64,000 nucleotides of DNA, from assembly GCA_020444325.1 (NCBI GenBank), contig JAHLLD010000009.1, positions 120,602 to 184,601 of the forward strand, written 5' to 3'. The first letter of the stretch is position 1; every line of letters starts with the position of its first letter. Below the pieces are notes generated by a model. It was not told where the DNA came from and searched no databases. It saw nothing but the letters and a program-made list of their open reading frames with translations. Below are positions 8,992 through 17,145 of this stretch, piece after piece. Made by a program: the position numbers and the translations under genes. The stretch comes from a bacterium. Lineage in GTDB: Bacteria; Bacteroidota; Ignavibacteria; SZUA-365.

Positions 8992-9774
8992 TTACTGCAC
9001 CTTGACGTACTTCTGTACGTTTGCCGTTCCGAGTAGCCCGCCTGCACTGCTGCCGAAGCCACCTTCCGGTGTCGGCTTCGTGACGCCAATCGAGGGCTCG
9101 GTCTGCACGACCTCGTATTGCATGGTGACATCCTGCTGTCCGACGCCGACTTCATAGATACCCTCGGCGGTGATACTCGTAGGCTGTCCCTGCTCGGCCG
9201 TGATCATCCGAATATTGTCATTGGGAGCTGCGGCTCCTCCTTCGACGGCGGTATACACACCGGTGAGCGTCGTGCTGACACCCATCGAATCCGTCTGCAC
9301 GACGATGTAGGATCCGTCAGCCTTGAACGTCGCGACAATCTTCCGTACGAGGAAAGGATCGCCATAGAGCAGCGGTGCGACATGGTCCTCTCCTTCCGAA
9401 ATCCACTCTCCCACGATGGGATCGACGACCGTAAACTGCAGCGTCTTTTTGTTCCCTGTCATGCGCTGAATGACGATGTTGACAGTACCGATCGGCAGCT
9501 CCGCAGGAACGCGAAGCAGGATTTCTGCGTCCGTGACGCTTTCTGCTGTAATATCGATACCACCAAATGTGATGTTCAGATCTCCGACTTCGGTACCAAA
9601 GTTTGAACCTTTGACGCGGACATACGAACCGATGGGACCCGAAATGGGAACGAGGTTACTGATCGAAATGGTGTAATCGTCGGGTGTAACGCCGTTGTTG
9701 TCGTCGTCATCGGAACACGCCACGAATACCATCATGGCCGCAACAAGGAAAAACGGGAGTAGACGAAATTTCAT
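8992..9774 (-). CDS. IPT/TIG-domain lipoprotein
   Basis: Start set at 9774: an AGGAG ribosome-binding site lies nine bases upstream and the lipoprotein signal begins there (M-K-F-R-L-L-P-F-F-L, lipobox F-V-A-C with Cys20). The next residues form an acidic linker (S-D-D-D-D). Residues ~35-115 fit an IPT/TIG immunoglobulin-like domain (I-S-N-L-V-P-I-S-G-P-I-G-S-Y-V-R-V-K-G, then F-G-T-E-V-G-D), common in cell-surface proteins of Bacteroidota. Residues ~120-230 look like a lipocalin-like calycin domain (V-G-E-W-I-S-E-G, F-K-A-D-G-S-Y). The C-terminus is Gly-rich. Surface-exposed protein of unknown ligand. Confidence 0.8.
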   Translation of the reverse strand: MKFRLLPFFLVAAMMVFVACSDDDDNNGVTPDDYTISISNLVPISGPIGSYVRVKGSNFGTEVGDLNITFGGIDITAESVTDAEILLRVPAELPIGTVNIVIQRMTGNKKTLQFTVVDPIVGEWISEGEDHVAPLLYGDPFLVRKIVATFKADGSYIVVQTDSMGVSTTLTGVYTAVEGGAAAPNDNIRMITAEQGQPTSITAEGIYEVGVGQQDVTMQYEVVQTEPSIGVTKPTPEGGFGSSAGGLLGTANVQKYVKVQ

Positions 9775-9841
9775 TACAGTGCTCCTGAATATGAGTGAGT
9801 GAAGTTGATCTAATCTACATGTGTAATAAGATGAAGGCAAC

Positions 9842-10264
9842 TCATTCTACTGGCGGCATGAGGGTGGATTCCCCTTCTGCCACAACGCTGCCGTCCTGCT
9901 TGACGCAACGCGTGGAAAACCGTACGCGATTTTTCACTGCGTCAATCTCTGCCACTTCCACTTCCGCGGTCACGGTATCTCCGAGGAAGACGGGTTTGCG
10001 AAAACGCAGGCTTTGCGAGAGGTACACGGCGCCGGGACCCGGCAGTTTCATCCCGAACACCGTCGAAATGAGTCCGGCACAGATAACCCCATGTGCCACT
10101 CGGGCACCGAACATGCTCTTCGCAGCGGCTTCAGCATCGATATGGACGGGGTTGAAATCCCCTGTGATGCCAGCGAATGCGTAGACATCGTGTTCGCTGA
10201 TTGTCTTCGAGAAGCTGGCCGTCATGCCGACCCGCAGTTCATCTGTGCGTTTACCTTTCATCAT
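9842..10264 (-). CDS. MaoC-like (R)-specific enoyl-CoA hydratase
   Basis: A single hot-dog domain of ~140 residues with the hydratase-2 motif: G-D-F-N-P-V-H, then A-A-K-S-M-F-G-A-R-V-A-H-G. The catalytic Asp and His in D-x-N-P-x-H are present, so hydration of a trans-2-enoyl-CoA to the (R)-3-hydroxyacyl-CoA is the expected reaction. ATG at 10264 is chosen, giving a 14-bp overlap with the end of the upstream acyl-CoA ligase; the longer frame from 10300 would run deep into that gene. Last gene of the 14780-9842 operon, where it would act on the CoA ester made by its neighbour. Confidence 0.88.
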   Translation of the reverse strand: MMKGKRTDELRVGMTASFSKTISEHDVYAFAGITGDFNPVHIDAEAAAKSMFGARVAHGVICAGLISTVFGMKLPGPGAVYLSQSLRFRKPVFLGDTVTAEVEVAEIDAVKNRVRFSTRCVKQDGSVVAEGESTLMPPVE

Positions 10265-11777
10265 GCATCTGTCTGAGCTGTTTCTTGAGGATTTTACCAC
10301 TATCGCTGACAGGCAGCGCTTCCAGGAAGGCTACATGCTGCGGGATCTTATATTTCGCAAGCTTGCCATGGCAGTATGCCAGAATATCGTCCTCCGAGAG
10401 CGCAGCGCCTTCACGCAGGACAACCCACGCCTTGCCGACTTCCCCCCAGCGCTCATCGGGCACGCCGGTCACTGCGACGGCTTCGATGTCGGGATGCTGC
10501 CGAAGAAAGTGTTCGATCTCCGCGGGATAAACATTTTCCGCTCCACTGATGAACATGTCTTTCTTCCGGTCAACGACGTAAAAATATCCTTCTGCATCCC
10601 TGCGAACGAGGTCCCCCGTGCGCAGCCACCCCTCATGCAGGGCAGCCGCCGTTGCGTCAGGATTGTTCCAGTACCCCGGTGTACACACCGGACCGCGCAG
10701 CAGCAGTTCCCCGATTTCATCGTCGGCGCAGTCATTTCCCTTCTCATCCACCACGCGCGTATCGATATAGAAGTTCGGGAAACCGATGGAACCGATTTTC
10801 CGTTCTGCATCCGTTTCATTGAGCGAGAACACGTTCGGACCGAATTCCGTGAGGCCATACCCCTGGCGAATTGGGACGCCCTTTTCCTGCCAGGTGCGGA
10901 TCAGTGCGACTGGCATGGGCTCTCCCCCGACAATGGCGTAGCGCACGCTGTCGAGCTTCACGGCATCGAAGTTTTCGGCATGGGCCATCATATCCATCAT
11001 CGTCGGCACACCAAACAGAATACTTATCCTGGCGGTATCACAGAGGGTAAGAATATGCGCGGGGTCGAATTTCTTGAGCAGAATAACATGCGCACCCCGA
11101 TGCAGAAATGGCGTGGTCAGCACGTTCCAGCCCCCGGTATGGAAAAAGGGAGCGAACGTCAGGGTGCGGTCGGCCTGCACGATATTCAAGCGCATACTGG
11201 TGTTGATGGAATTCCAGAACAGCATTCCATGTGTGATGATGGCGCCCTTGGGCACACCAGTCGTGCCGCTGGTATAGAGGATCATGCATGGACTGTCGAA
11301 ATCGGTTTTCTGTTCGATGTGCTCAACTGGAATGGACTCGTTGAACATGCGCGTGATAATGCTGTCATTCCCATCGAAACGCACTCTGGAAATATGCTGC
11401 ACATCCGCATCGAGCGTATCTACTGTTTCAGAAAAACGTTCCTGCCATATCAGCAGCGATGGATCTGCGTCCCTGAGCTGCTGCGATACCTCGCGTGCAG
11501 CAAGGCGGAAATTGACCGGTACCAGAATGGCCGAACATTTCTGCAACGCGAAAAACACAAAAATGTATTCGATTTCATTGGCGGCCAGGACAGCAACACG
11601 CTCCCCCTCCCCGATCTTATACTCGTCCCTGAAAATACCCGCCAGTCTGTTGATAATGGTATTCGCTTCACCATACGAAAAGCTTCTGCCCGAAGCTTCA
11701 TCGGTCAGTGCGAGGCTATGCGGTGTATACAGAGCCCAGCGCTGAAACCAGTCGGTACGCGGGGATACGCCGATCAT
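10251..11777 (-). CDS. AMP-forming acyl-CoA synthetase
   Basis: A 508-residue ANL-superfamily enzyme: P-loop Y-T-S-G-T-T-G-V-P-K-G (168-178), Y-G-L-T-E aromatic/Thr motif, R-T-G-D hinge motif, D-R-K-K-D and the C-terminal catalytic lysine region (S-G-K-I-L-K-K). Length matches medium/long-chain acyl-CoA or aryl-CoA ligases. It activates a carboxylic acid with ATP to the adenylate and then the CoA thioester. It overlaps the symporter gene by 4 bp (ATGA) upstream and the MaoC gene downstream, so it is in one operon with both. The likely pathway is import, CoA activation and hydration of an unsaturated or oxidisable acid. Confidence 0.92.
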   Translation of the reverse strand: MIGVSPRTDWFQRWALYTPHSLALTDEASGRSFSYGEANTIINRLAGIFRDEYKIGEGERVAVLAANEIEYIFVFFALQKCSAILVPVNFRLAAREVSQQLRDADPSLLIWQERFSETVDTLDADVQHISRVRFDGNDSIITRMFNESIPVEHIEQKTDFDSPCMILYTSGTTGVPKGAIITHGMLFWNSINTSMRLNIVQADRTLTFAPFFHTGGWNVLTTPFLHRGAHVILLKKFDPAHILTLCDTARISILFGVPTMMDMMAHAENFDAVKLDSVRYAIVGGEPMPVALIRTWQEKGVPIRQGYGLTEFGPNVFSLNETDAERKIGSIGFPNFYIDTRVVDEKGNDCADDEIGELLLRGPVCTPGYWNNPDATAAALHEGWLRTGDLVRRDAEGYFYVVDRKKDMFISGAENVYPAEIEHFLRQHPDIEAVAVTGVPDERWGEVGKAWVVLREGAALSEDDILAYCHGKLAKYKIPQHVAFLEALPVSDSGKILKKQLRQMHDER

Positions 11778-13261
11778 GCTGTCTCCTCCTGCACAGATTT
11801 CTGCAACAGCAATCCAGCGAACATTACCAGGAGACTCGCAAGCAGGGCCACCGCGGCTGTCACGCCGGGATTATTGTGGTACACGGTAATTTTCCCGTAA
11901 TACATGCCGAAGTGCACAAGGAGCGCCGTCAGTGACGAGGCGAAGACAAGTCCTTTTCCTGCGCGTTCAAAAAATACACCACAGAGTATTGGAACGAATG
12001 CGGCGGAGAAAAGTCCATAGACCCCATTCTGCGCAAACATCGCAACAGATAGCGAGGGATGCTGTATCTGATCCCACGACAGCAGCAGTGTTACGGGTGC
12101 GAGTAGAACGAGGAAAATCTTCGCGGCGCGAAGCGAACGCTTTTCCCAGCTGTCCTGCGCGGTAATCCTGGCAGGCAGAACGCCGCGAAGAAAATCGTTT
12201 GCGAAAATACTGGAGAGCGCAACGAGAATACCTTCCAGTGTCGAGAAGCCTGCAGCAAGGATACCGAGTCCGATAAACGCACGCATTACCGGAGGGAACT
12301 CGTGTACGATATATGTCGCCATGACAATATCCGGCTTCAGCTCATCGCCGCCGAGAGCGAGTCGTGCAAACAATCCTGTGAGCAGCACGGCGAAAAAGAG
12401 CGTCGCCACAACGAGCGCCGTGACGAGATAGCGATTGACATCCTTCTCCGTCCTGAGATACAGTGCTTTCGAAATGATATGCGGCTGCAGAATGATTGCA
12501 ATGCCGATAATGAAATTGGCAACAAAGGTTTCAAACCAGTCGCGGAACAGCAGGCTGTCCGGATTCACGGGGGAGGCGAAATGTGGTCCGACACTGGCGA
12601 GCCGTTCAGCGAAACCGCTGAAGCCGCCTGAGAAATATTCAAGACCGGACGCCAGAAAGATAATGGCCACAAGGATCATGATCACCGCCTGCACGCTGTT
12701 CGTCAGGATATGCGCACTGGCACCTCCGAGCAGGATATAAGCAAAGGTAAAGCCAACGATAATCAGCAGCGCGGCCGTTGTACTGATACCAAGCGTGCTG
12801 TGCAGGACGAAAGACAATCCCACAACGATGAGAACGAGAAAAGTAATCTGCAGAAGGGAAAGTACCGCGAAATACACCTTGAGCAGCGGTGCACCGAAGC
12901 GGTCCCCGATCCACTGCGGGACGGTAATCACACTGCTGCGGTCACCGATACTTCGGAATTTCTTGCTGAATACAACCAGGCCGATTCCGATGCCCAGCGG
13001 CGTCGCAACGGCGTACCCGAGAATCCCTGACCAACCATAGAGGTACATGAGCCCGGGATTGATCACGAATGTCGCCGCACTCGTCATGTTGGCAGCGAGC
13101 GAGAGTCCGACGAGATAGGGACTCACCGTTCTCGTGCCCACCGAGAAACTCGCCATCGAACGGGCACGCGAACGGCTCCACAGCGCGATACCCGACACGG
13201 TCGCGGCGTAAAGCACGAATGCAATCCAGGCATATATGGAGCCATCAGCCATGGCGATCAT
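11774..13261 (-). CDS. Sodium:solute symporter (SSS family)
   Basis: A 495-residue inner-membrane protein with about 13 hydrophobic helices. The N-terminal part contains S-L-A-A-N-M-T-S-A-A-T-F and Y-G-W-S-G-I-L-G-Y, typical of the SSS/PutP-OpuE LeuT-fold transporters. G-F-S-T-L-E-G-I-L-V-A-L-S-S matches the later helix that helps to form the second sodium site. Family members carry proline, pantothenate, acetate, sugars or osmolytes with Na+. It lies three bases downstream of the ketoacyl-synthase-III-like gene and overlaps the acyl-CoA ligase by 4 bp. The natural guess is uptake of the acid activated by that ligase. Confidence 0.9.
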   Translation of the reverse strand: MIAMADGSIYAWIAFVLYAATVSGIALWSRSRARSMASFSVGTRTVSPYLVGLSLAANMTSAATFVINPGLMYLYGWSGILGYAVATPLGIGIGLVVFSKKFRSIGDRSSVITVPQWIGDRFGAPLLKVYFAVLSLLQITFLVLIVVGLSFVLHSTLGISTTAALLIIVGFTFAYILLGGASAHILTNSVQAVIMILVAIIFLASGLEYFSGGFSGFAERLASVGPHFASPVNPDSLLFRDWFETFVANFIIGIAIILQPHIISKALYLRTEKDVNRYLVTALVVATLFFAVLLTGLFARLALGGDELKPDIVMATYIVHEFPPVMRAFIGLGILAAGFSTLEGILVALSSIFANDFLRGVLPARITAQDSWEKRSLRAAKIFLVLLAPVTLLLSWDQIQHPSLSVAMFAQNGVYGLFSAAFVPILCGVFFERAGKGLVFASSLTALLVHFGMYYGKITVYHNNPGVTAAVALLASLLVMFAGLLLQKSVQEETA

Positions 13262-13264
13262 TCC

Positions 13265-14266
13265 TCATGTGTCATAATGCCATTCAAGGAGCATCGCCGC
13301 CATGGAGATGCCGCCGCCCGAGCCCATGAGTACCACGAGATCACCTTCGTGCAGCACATGAGCGTCGGCCGCATCGGCAATGGCCATCGGAATGCAGGCG
13401 CTCCCGGTGTACGCGTAGCGGTCCATGATATTGTGTGCCCGCGCATGCGGAACACCGAGGATATCCAGGGTTTCGTTGATGCTGTTAATGTTGATCTGTG
13501 TAAAGAAGAAATGCGCGATGTCTTCAACGCTGCGATCAGCGCGGGCAAGGACGTCATGGATGAGACGCGGCCAGTGTCGCGGATTGGTTTCAGGAGGAAT
13601 TTTCTTCGCGAAACGCAGCAACGTATCCCGCGCATCCACCGCCTCATGCGTCGCGGGCTTGAACGTGCCTCCGGAGTATATGCCCATGTAATCATGGTAG
13701 CTGCCGTCGGCATATAAGGTCGATGCGAGTATTCCATGTCCGTCATCATCCGCGGTGACGACCACAGCTCCCGCACCGTCCGCGAAAAGGGATGCGATCT
13801 TGTAATCGTCGAAGTCGAGATACTTGCTCATGCCATAGGCGCCAGCGACGAGGATGTGACGATAGCGGGTGTCGGACTGCAGGTACTTCCACGCAATGTC
13901 CATCGCGGTGACGAAGCCGGCACAGGCGGTATTGACATCGAACACACCGGCATTGATCGCTCCGAGCTTATGCTGGCACACTGCGGCCGTACTGGGAGAA
14001 ATATAATCCGGTGTATCCGTCGCGATGATGATCAGGTCGAGATCTGTTTCCGCTACACCTGCTTCCTCAAGCGCCTGCCGGGCCGCCGGTACGATCAGAT
14101 CAGACGTTGCCTGTTCCGCAGACATGTAGTAGCGCTGATGGATGTTTCGATTTTCACGCAAAAAATTATCGATACCTTCACCGTGCCGACGGTCAAATAC
14201 CGAATTTGGAACCGGTTCTCCCGGTGCGTGAAAGCCTGTACCATGAATAAATGCCGTCCTGCTCAA
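13265..14266 (-). CDS. 3-oxoacyl-ACP synthase III-like protein with altered catalytic His/Asn
   Basis: The TTG at 14266 is chosen as start: it has an A-A-G-G-A-G ribosome-binding site four bases upstream and begins at the thiolase-fold strand S-R-T-A-F-I-H-G-T-G. The open frame extends to 14308 but overlaps the upstream gene. Thiolase fold with nucleophile Cys115 in N-T-A-C-A-G-F and the Gly-rich C-terminal G-S-G-G-G. The two other FabH catalytic residues are replaced: the position of the P-H-Q-A-N histidine reads F-F-T-Q-I-N (Thr256), and the asparagine of G-N-T-S reads A-Y-T-G (Tyr286). A decarboxylating Claisen condensation is therefore doubtful; acyl transfer or another thioester reaction is possible. 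Located between the regulator and the symporter of the same operon. Confidence 0.82.
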   Translation of the reverse strand: MSRTAFIHGTGFHAPGEPVPNSVFDRRHGEGIDNFLRENRNIHQRYYMSAEQATSDLIVPAARQALEEAGVAETDLDLIIIATDTPDYISPSTAAVCQHKLGAINAGVFDVNTACAGFVTAMDIAWKYLQSDTRYRHILVAGAYGMSKYLDFDDYKIASLFADGAGAVVVTADDDGHGILASTLYADGSYHDYMGIYSGGTFKPATHEAVDARDTLLRFAKKIPPETNPRHWPRLIHDVLARADRSVEDIAHFFFTQININSINETLDILGVPHARAHNIMDRYAYTGSACIPMAIADAADAHVLHEGDLVVLMGSGGGISMAAMLLEWHYDT

Positions 14267-14285
14267 AATGCTCCTTCTCCTTCGT

Positions 14286-14780
14286 TCACTGTGATTTCTC
14301 TTCCTCATGGCGACGCTGTTCTCCCTGCCAGTGCGCGCTGAAATCGCTGTAGAAGCTCTCCATCAGTGTGTAGAACGCGTGCATGCGGCGAAGATTGTCG
14401 CGCATTCCTTCAAGGTCGACTGAATCCGCACTCCGCTCCAGAAATTGCTCAGCGATCTGCCTGTTCTTCTGTACTACGAGCATGTTTCGCAGGTGATTCT
14501 GATGGAATACTTCCGAATCGACAGCCCAGTATGCGCGGCGGTTCTCGCGACCCGGCATTTTTCGTACCAGCCCTTTCTCAGCCAGCTGACGAACGGATTC
14601 CGAAATCGGTCCCTTACTCCTGCCGAGTGCAGTGCAGATGTCATCGAGAGAAAGTGTTTCCGCACGTGCGATAAGTAACCCGAGAATGAGCCCATCAAGA
14701 CGTTTCCATCCGTACGTAGCGTAGAGGTTTCCGAACGCCTCAATAAACTCGCGTTGAATGGACTCTGCCTGCTTCTCCAT
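14286..14780 (-). CDS. GbsR/MarR-type winged-helix transcriptional regulator
   Basis: A 164-residue protein with a winged helix at ~28-85: L-D-D-I-C-T-A-L-G-R-S-K-G-P-I-S-E-S-V-R as helix-turn-helix, then G-R-E-N-R-R-A-Y-W as wing. A long helical C-terminal dimerisation region follows. The sequence style (R-E-F-I-E-A-F-G-N-L-Y-A-T-Y-G-W) matches the GbsR/CudC branch of MarR-like regulators, some of which sense choline or glycine betaine. It is the first gene of the operon running to 9842 and probably controls it. A 13-bp palindrome sits 30 bp upstream (14810-14822). Confidence 0.87.
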   Translation of the reverse strand: MEKQAESIQREFIEAFGNLYATYGWKRLDGLILGLLIARAETLSLDDICTALGRSKGPISESVRQLAEKGLVRKMPGRENRRAYWAVDSEVFHQNHLRNMLVVQKNRQIAEQFLERSADSVDLEGMRDNLRRMHAFYTLMESFYSDFSAHWQGEQRRHEEEKSQ

Positions 14781-14809
14781 GAGGATTTGCTGTGTTTGGA
14801 ATTTATCAA

Positions 14810-14822
14810 ATGTTTAGAACAT
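14810..14822. promoter_or_regulatory. Candidate operator ATGTT-TAG-AACAT
   Basis: A perfect 5-bp inverted repeat with a 3-bp centre lies in the 149-bp divergent region between the GbsR-like gene (start 14780) and hutH (start 14930). It sits in AT-rich DNA where promoters for both directions are expected. It is a plausible autoregulatory site for the GbsR/MarR-type protein, but short palindromes occur by chance. Confidence 0.3.
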
Positions 14823-14929
14823 AATACGTTTGCGAATGAAGAGATGCAAGTACCGCGGAAATTGGAAATACATGGAAGAGGTGCTAGCTTGCAGGATGGA
14901 TTTTTCTGCACACAATGCTCCAAAAGATT

Positions 14930-16462
14930 ATGCACACGCTCTATATTGATGGAAATTCCCTGACACTGGAAGATACCGTTGCGGTTGCCGAAGGCACGCT
15001 TCGGGTGGAGCTTGCCGATGAGGCACGTCCTCGCATGCAAGCCTCGCGGGAACTGGTGGAACAGTGGGTACGGGACAACAAGGTGATGTACGGAATCACC
15101 ACGGGTTTCGGTGAATTCGCCAACGTTCATATCGGCAGGGACAAGCTTGCGGAACTGCAGCGGAATCTGATCGTGAGCCATGCTGTTGGCTGCGGGGATC
15201 CGATTCCCAGACATATCACGCGTATTCTCATGCTGCTTCGCGCCAATGCCCTGGCGAAGGGGCATTCCGGCATTCGCATCAGCACCGTCGAACATCTGCT
15301 CGCGATGCTCAACGCGGACATCATTCCCGTCATACCGTCGCAGGGGTCTGTCGGCTCGAGTGGTGATCTCGTACAGCTCGCGCACCTGGTCTGCGGGATG
15401 ATGGGACTCGAGCAATGCTGGGACGATAAGATGGGAGAGCGTCCGAGCAAGGAGGCGCTCGCAGGAGCGGGTCTCGAACCGGTCGTACTTGACGCCAAGG
15501 AGGGACTGGCACTCATCAACGGCACTCAGATGATGACAGCCTACCTGTGCTGGACTACCGCGCGTGCGAAGGCGCTGCTGCGCACTGCGGATATTTCAGG
15601 GGCAATGACGCTGGAGGGCTTGCTCGGCACCACGAATGCCTGTGATCCTGAGCTGCATGCCGTTAGACCGCATCCCGGTCAGCAGGCCACCGCACGCAAC
15701 ATTCTGCGTCTGCTCGAGGAGAGCGAAATCCGTGAATCCCATCGTGAAGGCCACGACGCAGTGCAGGACGCGTACTCGCTGCGCTGCATGCCACAGGTAC
15801 ACGGCGCTTCCCGCGATGCTGTCACCTATGTCGAAGGCGTACTGCTGCGTGAGATCAACGCCGCAACCGACAACCCCCTGATCTTTCCCGAAAGCAAGCG
15901 TCTCATCGAAGGTGGAAATTTCCACGGTCAGCCGGTTGCGCTGGCTGCTGATTTCCTCGGTATCGCCCTTTCCGAAATTGCGAATATTGCCGAACGCCGT
16001 ATCGAACGCATGGTGAATGGCAAGCTGAGCGGACTTCCCCGCTTCCTGACCGAACAGGGTGGCCTGCACAGCGGACTCATGATCGCCCAGTATACGGCAG
16101 CTTCACTCGTTTCGGAAAACAAGGTACTGGCACATCCCTCAAGCGTCGATTCCATCCCGACATCTGCAAACCAGGAAGATCACAACAGCATGGGCTCGAT
16201 CGGAGCACGTAAAGCCTGGCAGATTATGCGAAACGTGGAGAACGTGCTTGCGATTGAATTCCTTACCGCCGCCCAGGCGTTGGATTTTCATCCACAGGGT
16301 ATGGGACGCGGAACGGCCGCCGCGCATGATTTGATTCGCAATGAGGTCGCGCATCTTGATGAAGACCGCCTCTTGCATGAGGACGTGCGGCGAATTGCGC
16401 GTCTCGTGCAAAAAAATAGTATCTTGAACATCGTCGAACAGGTTATCGGTTCGCTGGAATAA
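14930..16462 (+). CDS. hutH: Histidine ammonia-lyase (aromatic amino acid lyase) with Ser-Ser-Gly MIO motif
   Basis: A 510-residue lyase spanning the full family length. Y-G-I-T-T-G-F-G (54-61) carries the catalytic Tyr. N-L-I-V-S-H-A-V-G has the Ser-His pair seen at the selectivity loop of histidine lyases. Further motifs are N-G-T-Q, D-N-P-L-I-F, G-N-F-H-G-Q-P and S-A-N-Q-E-D-H. Known reaction: histidine to trans-urocanate plus ammonia. The MIO cofactor tripeptide, normally Ala-Ser-Gly, reads Ser143-Ser144-Gly145. ATG 14930 is preferred over the one 15 bp upstream because family proteins begin near this point; neither has a strong ribosome-binding site. No hutU, hutI or formimidoyl-glutamate gene is in the window, so the pathway context is incomplete. 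Confidence 0.9.
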   Translation: MHTLYIDGNSLTLEDTVAVAEGTLRVELADEARPRMQASRELVEQWVRDNKVMYGITTGFGEFANVHIGRDKLAELQRNLIVSHAVGCGDPIPRHITRILMLLRANALAKGHSGIRISTVEHLLAMLNADIIPVIPSQGSVGSSGDLVQLAHLVCGMMGLEQCWDDKMGERPSKEALAGAGLEPVVLDAKEGLALINGTQMMTAYLCWTTARAKALLRTADISGAMTLEGLLGTTNACDPELHAVRPHPGQQATARNILRLLEESEIRESHREGHDAVQDAYSLRCMPQVHGASRDAVTYVEGVLLREINAATDNPLIFPESKRLIEGGNFHGQPVALAADFLGIALSEIANIAERRIERMVNGKLSGLPRFLTEQGGLHSGLMIAQYTAASLVSENKVLAHPSSVDSIPTSANQEDHNSMGSIGARKAWQIMRNVENVLAIEFLTAAQALDFHPQGMGRGTAAAHDLIRNEVAHLDEDRLLHEDVRRIARLVQKNSILNIVEQVIGSLE

Positions 16463-16489
16463 CAGTCCACAGGCAGGAAAGCAGACCCT

Positions 16490-17068
16490 ATGAGCACAGA
16501 GCACGATATGGACTCGGCCCTGGACGCCGGAGACGAGCAGAATCCACCCGCACTCGAGGTATCCGATTTACGCATGTCCCTGCGAAGCCTCATGAAGCCC
16601 GCCATCACCGTGGAGATCGATACAACGGTACAGCAGGCGGTGCATCTCATGCAGACGAAACGAATCGGTTGTGTGCTGGTGACAAGCCATGGTAAGTTGC
16701 TGGGTATATTCACGGAACGGGATGTGCTGAAAAAAATTCTTGGCGCAGCCTTCGATCTCCGCAGCACACCGATTACAGAGGTGATGACCATCAATCCACA
16801 GGCGCTGAACGAGGATGATACCATCGCGTACGCCTTGAATTTCATGGATCTCGGTGGATACCGCCACATTCCGTTGGTAAACGATAATTTTGAGCCTGTT
16901 GGACTGGTTTCGGTCAAGGACATCGTATCCTACCTGGTGGCGCATTTTGCGGACGAAGTGCTGAATCTTCCTCCGCATCCGCTCGCGACATCGGAAGAGG
17001 ACATCCCCATTCCCGATGATGGACTTGCTGATCCTGATGATGCCGGGGACGACGACGTCGAGGCCTGA
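16490..17068 (+). CDS. Tandem CBS-domain protein
   Basis: A 192-residue soluble protein with two CBS motifs at about 33-92 and 96-155: P-A-I-T-V-E-I-D-T-T-V-Q-Q-A then G-I-F-T-E-R-D-V-L, and N-P-Q-A-L-N-E-D-D-T-I then R-H-I-P-L-V. The N-terminus is acidic and disordered; the ~35-residue C-terminal tail is strongly acidic (D-D-A-G-D-D-D-V-E-A). CBS pairs bind adenosyl ligands and act as energy sensors. It starts 28 bp after hutH and ends before a strong terminator, so it probably shares hutH's mRNA, perhaps as an accessory regulator. Confidence 0.87.
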   Translation: MSTEHDMDSALDAGDEQNPPALEVSDLRMSLRSLMKPAITVEIDTTVQQAVHLMQTKRIGCVLVTSHGKLLGIFTERDVLKKILGAAFDLRSTPITEVMTINPQALNEDDTIAYALNFMDLGGYRHIPLVNDNFEPVGLVSVKDIVSYLVAHFADEVLNLPPHPLATSEEDIPIPDDGLADPDDAGDDDVEA

Positions 17069-17093
17069 CGGCATACAATTGCTGAGACACAAA

Positions 17094-17127
17094 AACGCCA
17101 CATCATCGGGATGTGGCGTTTTTTTTT
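17094..17127. terminator. Bidirectional intrinsic terminator
   Basis: An 11-bp GC-containing stem (AACGCCACATC pairing with GATGTGGCGTT, five-base loop) is followed by a run of T on the plus strand and preceded by a run of A. It can therefore terminate both the CBS gene (+) and the convergent membrane-protein gene ending at 17146 (-). Confidence 0.85.
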
Positions 17128-17145
17128 CAACATTATATACCCGTG

